The position numbers and the translations under genes were made by a program. A model generated the notes under the pieces. That model was not told where the DNA came from, ran no database searches, and saw nothing but the letters and a program-made list of their open reading frames with translations. Positions 52,771 to 64,000 of a stretch of DNA of 64,000 nucleotides are shown piece after piece; position 1 is the stretch's first letter; each line of letters opens with the position of its first letter. Source of the stretch: Tillus elongatus (Eukaryota; Arthropoda; Insecta; Coleoptera; Cleridae); the NCBI GenBank assembly GCA_964006375.1, contig OZ023269.1, forward strand, positions 496,001 to 560,000, in the 5' to 3' direction.

Positions 52771-52799
52771 ACTTATGGCCGCAAAAACCTTTCAGAATT

Positions 52800-52950
52800 A
52801 TATATATAAACTTATAAAAATACAAAAAATACAAACTGACCCCGGATATGTGTTCTAGGGGGCCTAATTAGGGCTGATTTGAAGAATTTTTTTGAAATTT
52901 CAAAAGTTTCATTAGTGATTTTTTTTAAAGAAAATTCACTAAAAACACCC
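52800..52950 (-). mobile_element. Short family R element
   Basis: Plus strand: ACAAACTGACCCCGGATATG, GGGCTGATTTGAAGAA, then GTGATTTTTTTTAAAGAAAA and TTCACTAA (52,936-52,943). Same direction and layout as 42,077-42,195. Confidence 0.7.
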
Positions 52951-53359
52951 GTTATTTCTGTAATTTTTGTATAGTATTACAGAGAATGAAATTATTAAGA
53001 AACGTGTATTGTCTCGTTATTTTCAAATAAAAATGCTAAGTTTATATATCAGATTCTGCAATTTAATGTTTTGGAACTAATGTGAAATCTATTCTTCTAT
53101 AGATATTATCAAATGTAATTAATTACAAGTCATTTTTTACAACAATTAAATGCATTATTTATGAGATTTCGATAAGTGGGTGCTATTGTCTATGAACAAC
53201 AAGCTCAATGTCGAAAACTTGCCAGTTTCTTAATTACTTGAGTCATTACGTATTTACTCGTGTATAGGGTTTTAGCGATATTTCATAAGATAAAAATTAG
53301 ACTTTTAACAGATTTCTTAAGTTAAGCGTCAACTAGAGCCCTTAAATATATTTATGACG

Positions 53360-53650
53360 AAAGTTGGAATTTATGAATTAGTTTGTACACATTGTAACAC
53401 AGTGTATATATCAGTTAAACATATAGAAGTTTTGACATCCGATACAAAGAACATGTTTCTGCACTTTGAAATAAACACGCTGATAAATCCATTTGTAAAA
53501 CATATTATTGGTATAGGCCCACTGTAGATACCATATGGAACCACAATTTTTTGAAATGACAAGCGCAAACTTGACTTTGTTTCAAATAAGAAACCTGATT
53601 TGATGGATTCTTCTTTCTTGGAGATTCTTCTATTTAATTAAATATATCAG
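53360..53650 (+). pseudogene. Penelope GIY-YIG domain fragment
   Basis: Plus-strand YELVCTHCNTVYIS (about 53,374-53,415), then after a frame change DIRYKEHVSAL, a stop, NKHADKSICK, IWNHNFLK and a C-terminal FLGDSSI-like piece. C-x2-C followed by VYIS stands for the usual C-x2-C...YIGQT. Different in sequence from the domains at 27.9 and 52.0 kb, so at least three Penelope lineages or ages are present. Confidence 0.65.
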
Positions 53651-54000
53651 ACAGAATACGTCTAATCATATAAAATAGTTTTTATAATAAATATGTAATA
53701 TGTTTATTGGATATAGATTTATACATTATGTTTCATACAAGATGTTAGACTTGTGCTGTACATGATTTATAGATAATAATTACAACGCTTTTCTGGCTAA
53801 AATTTCAAAATCAGCAAACTTCAAATTTGACAAACCATATTAAAAATTCTTTCCATCTCCAAAGCTCCCGTCTTCTACTTAGTCGCCATTTTCATTAATC
53901 ATGAATTTAGAAGTTGTCCTATTACGCTTTTCATCTGCAATTTTGTTTTATTAGCTCAAACTTTTCCTGTCAATATTTTCGTTATAAAGGTTATAAGTTG
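53650..54000. other. No recognised gene
   Basis: AT-rich spacer between a Penelope fragment and a LINE. Confidence 0.4.
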
Positions 54001-55740
54001 GTCAGGTCAGATCAGGCGGGAAAATCCACGTTAGATGCCACACTGTTTATTGAAAGGCATGGAAAAAACTTTTGCGGTCAAGGAAGTAGCCCTCGGCGCC
54101 TCTATTAACATATAGGGTTCTTTTAACAACACCTTATATTCATCCATCAAACAGGTCTTATAATAAATAATAACACTGAGCGCAGCGAGATTCACAATAC
54201 ATCGATATGCAGATGTTGTCATAACAGTAAAGGGCAAGCATCATGCTGTAATATTCAGTCTAATGTAAACATCCCTAAATACTGTAAGGAACTGGCATAA
54301 GACAGAGGGGCTTAATGTGAATCCTTATAGGACAGTCCTTATCCTATTCACGAGCAGAAGGAAACTAAATTTAAAAGCTCCCACTATAAATGAAACACAG
54401 AGAAAATTTTCCAATGAAATTAAATATTTAGGGATCTTCTTAGATCAAAAACTGAATTGGCTAACCCATTTGGATAAACTATTTCAAAATCGACAATGGC
54501 AACCTGGACTTGCCGTAGACTCGTAAGAAAGACATGTGGGTTGAATCCCAGAATGTTATCTTGAATATCCCAAACTGTGGTTAAACCCATGGTCACATAT
54601 GCATCTATATTGTGGTGGCCAAAAACATAACAAACTCCAGCACTTTAAAAAGAAAATTACATAGGCTTATCTGCCTTAAAATCACAAAAGCTATGGCACC
54701 ATGCCCTACAGCTGCAATGGAAGCAATCCCGTATATGACTCCACTGGAGATATGCGTGAAGCAGGGAGCAGCAGTAAGTGCCTCGAGACTATTTCAAGCT
54801 GGAAAATTAGAAGCAAGAGACTTGGTTATGGTTGGCTACTTGAAGATCCTAGAAATTATTCCATTGGAGTCACTTGCCGCACCAACAGATGAAATGTCAG
54901 CTAAAATGAACTTCATAGTTTCATTTGACGTGGTCATAAGTGACCGCTAGATAGAGATAGTGAAAGGCTAACAAATAATTCATCCGTATGGTATACAGAC
55001 GGGCCTAAACAAATCGAGGGAGTAGGACTGGAAATGAGAGGGCCTAACTTCAGAGTCGGTAAATCCATAGGAAAGATTTCCACCACCTTCCGAGCAGAAA
55101 TGATTTCTAGAAATATCTGTGTAGAAAAGTGCATCTAAAGAAAGCGTTTAAGGAAACGAAGAAGCAGATAGCCTTGCAAAAGGGGCCCCAACAACACCAT
55201 TTTATGAACCAACGTGCCACTATAGTTTAACAAAAAGCGATGTAAGAAATAGCCTTGATATTTGGGAGAGGAACAAAATGGTCATACTGAAATAAAACTC
55301 CAGGTTTAAGGCAGATAAAACAGTTAATCACCATATCAGCAGAGAAGCCTGAACAGGAATGAATTGAGAATAATAACAGGACTTTTTACCAGACACTCCC
55401 CAGTATCACCCAATGTAGACGGGCAAGGGGAAGAGTGCAAAACTGCAAATACTGCACTAAAGCAGCGGAAACAACAGAACAATTGCTATGCGATTGCATA
55501 GCTCAGTTCTGCAGAAGTATTAAGTGCCTTGGAGAGGGGACTTTAACATTCCAGGAAAGAGGTAAAATATCCCCCAAAAAGATAGCAGGCTATATTAAAT
55601 TCTGAGCTTTTGGGGCAACTATTAGGAAAAAAGTCATGGACAAAAGATTCATTGGGGTCGCAGCGCTGAGAGGCAAAAGGCTTATATAACTCAATAAGCA
55701 ATAGACACTCTATAATCTACTTGAAAAGCATTAAGATAAA
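54000..55740 (+). pseudogene. R1-type LINE, RT palm to 3' end
   Basis: Reads with frameshifts from degraded RT (RYADVVITVKGKHHAV-like, about 54,205-54,255) to NWHKTEGLNVNPY (54,291) and RRKLNLKAPTINETQ. KYLGIFLDQKLNWLTHLDK (54,422-54,478), AAMEAIPYMTPLEICVKQGA (54,711-54,770) and an RNase H-like start at VWYTDGP follow. NRNELRIITGLFTRHSP (about 55,357-55,407) comes next, then a zinc-like cysteine cluster near 55,437-55,500. The 3' UTR ends GCGCTGAGAGGCAAAAGGC. Copies at 20.3 and 51.1 kb and the tail at 26.6 kb belong to the same family. The catalytic box has lost at least one Asp. Confidence 0.8.
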
Positions 55741-55851
55741 AAAGAAAACGTTTCGTTTTATATTTTGCGACACAATAACTTTTTGTTGATTTCAATATCT
55801 AAAAGAGAAGATGGACGTCTAGATAAAAACTACTGGAAAACCTAGCCCACC

Positions 55852-56110
55852 TCTGTGGTGTAGTGGATAAGTGTTCGGCTGCTACACGGAGTGTCCGGGT
55901 TCGATTCCCAATGGTGGCAGTTTTTGTCAGTGTGTGTGTCGGTTGCCTTTTCTATGTAACCTTTCCCCGCACAAGCTACTCAGAGCTTCTGGAGGGGACG
56001 GTGTTATTTAAGTGGTGTCAAAGTCCGGAAACTATAATAAAGTGACAAGGAGCACTGGAGACAGAGAGTCGTAGTTGCGACGTCAAGGTGACATCACCTG
56101 TAGATTATAA
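55852..56110 (+). mobile_element. tRNA-derived SINE, second family
   Basis: Head CCTCTGTGGTGTAGTGGAT (A box TGGTGTAGTGG) and CCGGGTTCGATTCCCA (B box, 55,896-55,911), flanked by CACC and GGTGG that could form an acceptor-like stem. The anticodon arm is not that of a working tRNA. The body (GTGTCGGTTGCCTTTTC, CCGCACAAGCTACTC, GGTGTCAAAGTCCGG) differs from the other SINEs in this window. Confidence 0.7.
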
Positions 56111-57600
56111 TCATGCTGACGTGTAAGACTCTTTGATACACATTGCATTAGGTTTTATACTGTGTTTTTAATACTTGTTTATCCAGGTCAAAACAGATAC
56201 AACAAACTATTTTCTAATAGTCACAATCTTTTGTGTACATACTAATTATTATTTTGCACACATTATTATTAAGATACTTTTATCCTCAACAAATATTGTC
56301 CCACGGATCACGAATATATAGGTACATAACAAAAGGCTGTATTATTATGAAGACATGAGAACAAATATTTATTTAATTCTCATATCCCGTGGTCAGTGGT
56401 CCCTTCGGCCGCTTATTACACACGTCATTGACTGAATGAGTAAGTCGGCTCGTTTCGGGTGAGCGTTCAGAAAGAAGAGAGCTCACCGCTCTGCTCAGAG
56501 GCTCAGCGGGTTGAGTGGGGTACCTAGGTACAAAGATGCCGCTGACGGCTGACTAAATGCCTATCTTTAAGGTGTCAGACCAACACAAATGAGTTTCCTT
56601 TAATTATAGGGCCAAGTTGTTTCAGTATTAGGCCGCTTCAGCCGACAATCTAGCACAGATACACCTTTAAAACACTGTCCTTATCTTGAGCACCGAATAA
56701 CTTCAGTTTGATCGTAGGTCCTAGCTTGAATTGAGCCACTATTTGAGGCCTTGCCCCTAAGCAAACATATCATGTGGTAAATTACCTGCCTACTCTTCTA
56801 TCTAGCGTCCGACTCGCTTGTACTGGCTGTGATGACTTCAAGATACACAAAGGCATTATAAAACAAAATCATTTATAAATTACACGTTAAAGCATCAAAA
56901 CGTTGTCCGCCTTAAACGATAAATTATCTTTTTTTCTAAAAAATACACTGTGGAACTAACACACACACATACAAATACACACAGATATTATAACGTTGGT
57001 TTTTATTTTGTTTATAGGTAACACCACGAATTATATTAGATACTTCTGAGAACCTAGCCGCATATTTGTTTTATGTTTCTAAGATTATTTGTATTTGTCT
57101 AACTTAATTGTTTAATATTTGGGACGTTCGCAGCCTTGGGGGAAATTTTTAATTGCTTTATACGTTCAGCAAAATTGACAAAACAAAAAAACCGGAGGAG
57201 AAATTACTAGAAATTTTTGTTTAGGTTCTGCTTGGGCGATTAGTAGAAAAGAGACAGTTAAGTAATTAAAGCTTCTTATAAAATAATATAAACAACAAAG
57301 ATCAAAACTACCTACCGACAAAAAGAACATGTTTTATTAATTGTGTTTATTTACTAACGCTGAGTTATGTTACTATATTTTATTGACCACAGAGAGTTAA
57401 ACTTATAAGTTAAATGCATTATTATACAGTGTAAAACTCTCTTATGGAACAAAATTGACAAGTGGTAATTCAAACCCTAGTGCCAAAACTAAAATACTGA
57501 GTAATGTAAGAAAAATTATTTTCATAGGAAATTACTTGAGATGAGTATGTTATTTTAAAACACCAATATGATATTATTTCAACAACACACCACGAGGGCT
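56110..57600. other. AT-rich DNA with a GC-rich patch
   Basis: No coding sequence recognised. 56,390-56,590 is GC-rich (CTTCGGCCGC, GAGCTCACCGCTCTGCTC). A CA-rich bit lies at 56,960-56,985. Nothing else noted. Confidence 0.45.
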
Positions 57601-57603
57601 TAC

Positions 57604-60600
57604 AGCCTAAATACTATCGTACCGTGGGTGTCGACAAGGAGGAAAGAGGCAACTTGTTATTTCTGGACTTGAAGGTTTTGGAGGTTCGGAGGAGAAGGAA
57701 AAACATGTGCCGGCAAGGAATTCCACAACTTGGAAGTCCTCGGGACAAAAGAGCGGACATAACAAGATGTTCTGTCTGGTGACCTGGACAGTAAAAGGGT
57801 GCATTCGATCTGTTTCCCTGGTGGATCTGTTAGGGACAGCAGGTGGAGGAACTATGGAAGAAAGCTCCTCTGAGCAGTGCCCGTGCAGATATCCATAAAA
57901 GAGAGAGAGGTCACCAACGGCACGTCGGTGGGCAAGAGATGGCAGCCTTTGGGTGAGGGTAGGGTCACCAATGAGACGTATAGCTCTCTTCTGAACGGAG
58001 TCCAGGATAGCGAGTGTAGAAACTGCAGTGGCACCCCAGAGGTGGGAGCAGTATTCGAGGTTTGGTCTTATTTGTGAAGTATATAAGGTATAGAGATTAG
58101 CTGGTGAAAAGTATTTGCGAGCCCGGAAGAGGAAACCTAATTTCTTAGCAGTCACTTCTGCAATTGATGTGACATGTTGGTGCCAATTGAGATTTCGATC
58201 CACAGAAATGCCAACAAGTGAATAGGACTCATTACTTTGAATAACTTGATTGTTTATTGTGATGGGTCTAGGGCTAGTGTATCTCTTATGAGAAAGAAAG
58301 CAAGAGTGTGATTTGGTGGGGTTAAATTGTACAAGATTTCTACTTCCCCAGTCTAATATTTTTTTGAGATCCACGGAGACAGAACCCTCCATGAGTCTGC
58401 GATCCTCATCTAATTTGGCTAAAGAGACAGGCTTAGAATATTGTATATTTTAATGGAGGGTGCTGTCGTCCATGTAACTGTGAACTGGGTTGAATGTGCT
58501 AGAGAGGAGGTCATTGATGTAAAGAAGAAACAAAGTAGTGGCTAAAGCTGAACCTTGAGGAACTCCTGGATACAGTTTAGAGGAATGGCCAACCACAACA
58601 ACAGAAATGCTCTGGTTGGAGAAAAAATTTGCTGTCCACGTACAGAGTTTTGGTGGTAGGCCATAGGCCGGTAGTTTATTAAGCAGCGTTGCGTGCCAGA
58701 CCTGGACGAATGCTTTGGATATGTCTAGAGCAACAATCTGGGATTCACATTGTAGTGTCATAGACTTGCTCCAAGAATGGGTGACAAAGGAAAGGAGGTC
58801 GGCAGTTGATCTGCGCTGACGGAATCCATACTGCCTGTCGTGGATTTGACTGTGTTTTTCATAAAATTTTAGTAATTCAGTGTTTATATAATTTTCCATC
58901 ACTTAAGAGACAACTGAAAGGAGAGTAATAGGCCTGTAGTTGCTAAGAAGCGCTTTGTATCCTCTCTTGGGGACAGGTGGTACTCGAGCAGTTTTCCAGT
59001 TACTAGGGAATATGCCTCTATTGTAAGATGTCTAAAACAGACAAGTCAGGATAGGAGCAAGTTCTGGTGCGCATTTTTTGAGAACAATTGCTGGGATCTC
59101 ATCAAGGCCAGAGGCTTTCCTGGTATTAAGAGAAGAGAGCATCTTTCGTACCTTTTTAGTTTTGAAAGTGATAATTGTCATTTTATGCGCGACATTGGGG
59201 ACTGTTGGTGGTGGAACATTTGGAGGTGGGTTGAGAGTAGAATTTCCAGCGAACAGCGAGGCAAAAAGTTCAGCCTTGCCCAGGGCGGTAGAAGCAATTT
59301 CATCCGCTGAGACAAGAGGTGGGAACGTGCTCTTGCACAAATTATTCCCAATAGATTTAGGAAGAGTCCAGAAGGGTTTACTGCCGCTGGAGCTTAAGAA
59401 GACTTGGTTGTTGATGTGGTTATTAAACGAGTTTTTGCCTCAGAAAGAATGCGGACATAGCGGTTTCTTGGGTCGCTAAATGCTTGACTGGGAGTGTGTA
59501 GAAGCTTTTTGTGAGCTTTGACCTTTTCAAGTCTGGCCTTGTCACATGATTTAGAGAACCAGGGCTTTTGAGTCGCTGCAGAGGTTTTCTGTGTACGTGG
59601 AATAAATAATTTCATGCCAGCTTGGATAATTTCGGTGACGTTTTGTGAGATATCAGAGGGGTCAGGATGAGAGAAGCAGACAGACGCCCACGGAAATGAG
59701 GACAAGTAATCTCGCATTTCGTTCCCGTTCGCAGAATTTTAGTGCCAAATGATACGTGGGTGTGATGACTGTGTGACCTCGGGTTGCATTGCACAGAAAG
59801 CAGTGACCATGCTGTGATCTGAGTGACCCAGGGGGGCGGTGACTGATATCTTATAGCAGTAAGGATTTGTAGTAAGGAGATCCAAGGGATTTGAGTTGTG
59901 TGTTGGGATGCGAGGAAAGTAAGTAGGTTGCTGAACCATATTGGCTAAAGAATTGCTGACTGCAAAGGTCTCCGCTGCTCTTCCTTGTGGATCGGTTTTT
60001 GAAGATTCTAGCCATTCCTTATTATGTACATTGAAGTCACCAAGAATAGTGGCCTCGGAGGAAGGATATTCAGAAATCAGATGGTCGGTTTTTTCAGAAA
60101 GGTAGTCAAAGAGCTCGGCAAAGTTGTTGTCAGAAGGTGACCGGTAAATGTAACAGATGAATTTAGTTGCAGCCTTGAGAGAGAGTCTTATCCATAGTAT
60201 GTCTTTTCTTCCAGCTTCTAAATTGGGCAGTCTCGTGCAGGGTAGATTGCTACGAACGTACGCGCACACGCCTCCGTGCAATCTAAAGGAAGTAAGTAGC
60301 TTATACCCCGGGAAATTAAGGTGATTAGTGGCTGTTTTGGCACTGATTTGAGTTTCGGTGAGGAAGAAGAGTTAGGGCCCATTAGCCTGAAAGAAATGGT
60401 GGACGGAGTTCAGGTTAGAATTTAGGCCACATATATTCGAGAAGGATATGTTAAATCTTGATTCTGGCGCCCCCTGTACACCCCTTTCCGGGAGATCCGA
60501 ATGGAGGGGTATTTTACCTCCGGAATCTTTTGTACAAGGAGGAGCCATCATCATTTTTGCTTCTAAGGGAAACCGACTCATACACCAGAACCGGAAACAT
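57604..60600 (-). pseudogene. CR1/Jockey-type LINE ORF2, near complete
   Basis: Minus-strand domains in order. The apurinic-type endonuclease has FSNICGLNSNLNSVHHFF (60,460), LTETQIS, CAYVRSN, ILGDFNVHNKEWL (60,045) and GHSDHSMV (59,820). The RT has GLDEIPAIVLKKCAPEL (59,115), NYRPITLLSVVS, YGFRQRRSTADLL (58,825), IVALDISKAF (58,735), GVPQGSALATTLFLLYIND (58,560), HSYMDDSTLH (58,475) and the thumb GISVDRNLNWHQHV. The end is at 57,607. Catalytic endonuclease motifs and YMDD are intact. Inactivating changes are one frameshift near 59,340-59,400 and about five stops (for example after ANGP at 60,369 and LLSVVS near 58,905). Motif A has AFV for AFD. Base composition is less AT-rich than the flanks. 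It is the best-preserved LINE here. Confidence 0.85.
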
Positions 60601-61560
60601 CCGTTGGGATTTCACAGGCCCCTTGATGTAAGGGGTGTTACCTCCTCGGGCGTGAAAAAAATCCTTTACTGTCACGTAAAGGAAAATTCCACTACCACCT
60701 ACCATATTGCAAGTATACCACACCAGCCAACTATTAAAGAGCTGACCAGCTCTAGAACTTGCTTAATGCTGTAATGCATAAAAAACTCAAAGAAAGTTAC
60801 TGCATTAGTTCAGAAAAATGTAGAATATAAAAGAACAAAGAAATACTCTAGGTGCCAAAGTAAGGTAACTTCAAAAATAGACTATGTCCAAAATAATGTT
60901 TTGACTTCATGAGCGCTCCTTACTGCTGTTTTATTTTTTCTGTTAGATTTTACCAAAAGTGAAGGTACTGGAACGGAACATGTATTCTAGAACCTTCAAT
61001 TTCTCCGTAGTATGATACAGTTCCGGCACTTTAGAAAAGGTAGTTGATTCTGGAAAGTATGTTGTTTGTTTTTAACTTTTTTTTTAACATTACACTAAAC
61101 CCAGCCTTCATCTTCTTGAATGTCCTGCTTGTTGTGACAATAGTAGGGTTTTCTCTCTCAATCAACATTCATGAGACGTGCGAAATTTTTAACTTAGATG
61201 TATTTAAAACTTCGTCAGTCAATTTTTGAAACACTTTGAAATCTTTAGCCTCCATGGTAGGTGCTTCAAAATAATTTTTTGTGACATGCACTAATAATCA
61301 TTTGTTTGACATCATCAGGAACCAAGGTCTTAGTTATATCCCTTCGTTCTCTACAACAACAGGTTGTCTACAGCAACCAGTTGTCTACAGCAACAATTTG
61401 TGTACAACAACAAATTGCCTTCGTTTACATTAGCATCGCGTCTGACTATCATATTAAAATATAAAACAAAGGAGGCGACACCGTCAATGATTAATATGCA
61501 ACTTTGTAGACAACTGCTGACATGACGTTACATGTCCATTTATCTAATCACAAAACTAAA
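60600..61560. other. LINE 5' trace and unassigned DNA
   Basis: 60,600-60,780 continues the open minus-strand frame of the LINE (FFHARGGNTPYIKGPVK) and may be ORF1 end or 5' UTR. 61,045-61,255 has a minus-strand frame with one stop (MEAKDFKVFQKLTDEV, TFKKMKAGFSVMLKKK) that I do not recognise. 61,335-61,420 has about four imperfect 17-18 bp repeats (TTGTCTACAGCAACCAG type). Confidence 0.4.
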
Positions 61561-61581
61561 ATAAACTCACATAGCTATATC

Positions 61582-61673
61582 TGCAATGGAGAATAGCGCA
61601 AAGCGCCATCTCTGGTGTTGGGACACTTCTAGTCCAACACCAGAGATGGCGCTTTGCGTTATTCTCCATTGCA
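61582..61673. repeat. 40-bp stem hairpin
   Basis: Arms 61,582-61,621 and 61,634-61,673 are inverted copies with a single G-T wobble and a 12-base loop (GACACTTCTAGT). The arm contains GCGCAAAGCGCCATCTCTGG. It is markedly GC-richer than its surroundings. Both arms fall outside any recognised element. Confidence 0.9.
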
Positions 61674-61762
61674 TACTATGGCAGTGCCTGCTTTTATGGT
61701 GTGCCGTAGGTATGGAATATTTGAGAAGTCCTCAGGAGGACGAAACCAGTCTGCGTCTCCTG

Positions 61763-61864
<102 letters not shown>

Positions 61865-62249
61865 GATGGCGCATTGAAAACGGAACAGACCGATTTGCGT
61901 CCAGACATTTTTTTAAGAAACGCTGAAACACGTCAATTTTAATATTGAGGGGGACATATTTTGACATAAAACTCAACTTTGTCACATCAACCCCTTAAGG
62001 GTGGTGATAACAACCCTTATATTTTAAATAGGGAACATGGGTCGAGTGTTACATCATTTGAAAGCTCTTTCTTTTTTTAATTCAGCACACTAATTTTTTT
62101 GTCTCGTTTAAAAATTATTCATAGTTGGAGTTGCAAGAACGTATTTCATTCATTGTGATAAGAAATGTACTGATTAGTAAATTTTTCGTTAAAAAAAAAT
62201 AAAAACAAAACCAAACGTTCAAAAATGTTTATTCGGTTAAGTCACTGTT

Positions 62250-63130
62250 CAAATTGTTGACCACCAGCCTCCATACAAAAGTACAAATGTTGTACAAAAA
62301 GAGCTCTGACACCCTGGAGCATTTATGGAGTTATTAGACGGCATTCTTCAACAATGCGTCATCGTAATTCTTCCAGAGACTCCGGTTCTGTTGCGTAAAT
62401 TCTAGTCTTTAAATGGACCCATAGAAAGAAGTCTAAAGGATTTAAATCCGGTGATCTAGGGGGCCACTCAATAGCACCTCTATGTCCAATCCATTGCTGT
62501 GGAAACTCTCTGTTAAAAAACTTGCCAACACGTTGTGAATAATGCGGAGGAGCTCCATCTTGTTGAAACACTGATTGATTTTCTTGATAGCGATCATCAT
62601 TTTTAACAATGTCAATTAGTAGAGGGTAAACGATATCTTCTAGTAACTCCAAATACGTTTCGCAACTCAAATTGCCATCAAGAAAAATTGGTCCGATTAT
62701 ACGGTCTCCAAAAATGCCAGTCCAGACAGTCAATTTCTGTGGAGTTTAATAAAAACGTACACTCGTCTGAAAAACAGATATTGAACAGAAATTTCCCGTT
62801 ATCAGCTATTCGTGCAGTCATAACTTCACAAAACTCCAGCCGCCGATCAAAATCATCTTCATTCAGTTGTTGCACAAGATCAATATTATACTGGTGAAAT
62901 TTATGATGCTTCAATATACCCTGAATAGTTCTTCTTTGATGTTTGAAACAGTGGCCAACTTTCTCGTGCTCAAAGTTGGGTCTGCAGCAATTTGTCCTAA
63001 AACTTCAATCTCAGTAGTCTCATTTCTAACCGGAAATTCACGTTCAGGATCCCGTTTTTTGTTGGCTACTGAACCACTTTGTCGAAACTTTGCAACTAAC
63101 TCCAAAATGTATTTTCTGTTAACATGTTTG
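62250..63130 (-). pseudogene. Transposase of the TIR element (copy e)
   Basis: Minus strand: ERHPNKHVNRKYILELVAKF (about 63,147-63,090), RQSGSVANKKRDPERE, LKHHKFHQYNIDLVQQLNED, RRLEFCEVM and CFSDECTFLLN (first catalytic Asp, about 62,765). Then, in another frame, PQKLTVWTGIFGDRIIGPIF, VFQQDGAPPHYSQRV (second Asp, about 62,560), WIGHRGAIEWPPRSPDLNPL (third Asp, about 62,450) and the tail MEAGGQQFEQ. About 25 residues are missing between LLN and PQK with a frameshift, and there is one stop after LEELR. The first part of the helix-turn-helix is replaced by repeats. All three Asp residues remain. 36 residues separate the second and third. Confidence 0.85.
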
Positions 63131-63161
63131 TTCGGATGTCGTTCATTAAATCAAAATTTCT

Positions 63162-63251
63162 CTCATGCCGATAAGAAATGTTCTGACAGTCAATTTTTTG
63201 TTTACAAATCACCAAAACATTGACTATCAGCACATTTCTTATCGGAATGAG
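63162..63251. repeat. Subterminal inverted repeat pair in the transposon
   Basis: Arms 63,162-63,194 and 63,219-63,251 match at 30 of 33 positions (CCGATAAGAAATGT core) around a 24-base loop. A third, less perfect copy (GTGATAAGAAATGTACTGAT) lies near the other end at about 62,155. The pattern fits subterminal transposase-binding repeats. Confidence 0.75.
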
Positions 63252-63543
63252 TGAAATGCGTTTTTGCATCTTTAACTGTGAATATTTTTAAACGAATTGA
63301 TAAAACTTCCATAAAAATAGTGTGCTGAATTCAGAAGAGAAAGAGCTTTCAAATGATGTAACACTCGACCCATGTACCTTATTTAAAATATAAGGGTTGT
63401 TATCACCACCCTTAAGGGGTTGATGTGACAAAGTTGAGTTTTATGTCAAAACATGTCCCCCTCAATATTAAAATTGACATGTTTCAGAGTTTCTTAAAAA
63501 AAATCTTTGGACGCAAATTGGTCTGTTCCGTTTTCAATGCGCC

Positions 63544-64000
<457 letters not shown>

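Noticed and set aside
55852..55925. Functional tRNA gene
   Set aside because: A and B boxes are present but the anticodon arm and acceptor stem do not fold properly, and a SINE-like body follows.
60448..60774. 108-codon plus-strand frame
   Set aside because: Antisense of the LINE endonuclease N-terminus and its upstream region.

Overview
The window looks like AT-rich intergenic DNA from an arthropod, most likely an insect. I infer this from the mix of element types: R1-type LINEs with an RNase H domain, Dong/R4-like LINEs next to (TAA)n, degenerate IS630/Tc1/mariner-type transposases, pogo/Tigger relatives, Penelope-like elements with GIY-YIG domains, a Ty3/Gypsy remnant and tRNA-headed SINEs. 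I cannot name the species. I found no convincing host protein-coding gene and no rRNA or functional tRNA gene. Nearly all recognisable coding sequence is broken transposon sequence, and many long open frames are artefacts of (TA)n, (CA)n and (AAT)n tracts or of tandem repeats.

Layout. 0-1.7 kb: a (TA)n tract, a 141-bp tandem array whose period keeps one frame open, then an inverted partial copy of the same repeat (here called family R). 2-3.7 kb: two tandem transposase relics. 4.7-6.4 kb: SINEs and a LINE tail. 6.5-9.5 kb: a Gypsy element with LTR, coiled-coil gag, CCHC knuckle and protease, but with the RT/RNase H region deleted. 9.5-10.2 kb: a Penelope-type terminal module and an RTE-like LINE tail split by a short R insertion. 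13-19 kb: two transposase relics, a SINE, a hammerhead-like module and a pogo-like relic. 20-23.7 kb: a LINE fragment and a 2.2-kb family R element containing four ~275-bp repeats. 24-32 kb: SINEs, a Tigger relic, Penelope GIY-YIG sequence and a large R1-type LINE. 34.1-38.7 kb: three Dong/R4-like LINE pieces in a head-to-tail row, each bordered by (TAA)n. 39.5-46.6 kb: family R copies, transposase relics, a LINE piece between two (TA)n tracts and four hammerhead-like modules. 46.7-49 kb: an inverted copy of the 2.2-kb R element. 49.5-55.7 kb: LINE tails and Penelope remnants. 57.6-60.6 kb: a fairly young CR1/Jockey-type LINE. 61.6-63.7 kb: a 40-bp hairpin and a DNA transposon with ~240-bp inverted ends lying between two (TA)n tracts.

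The elements are nested and mostly sit at simple-repeat junctions. Almost every (TA)n tract marks the edge of a mobile element, and every long (AAT)n tract marks the edge of a Dong-like element. The most interesting candidates are a small hammerhead-like module. One 161-bp copy lies between 11-bp direct repeats inside a transposase relic, as expected of a ribozyme-bearing, Penelope-dependent mini-retroelement. Next is family R, a large non-coding repeat family with conserved terminal hairpins, which I cannot assign to a known class.
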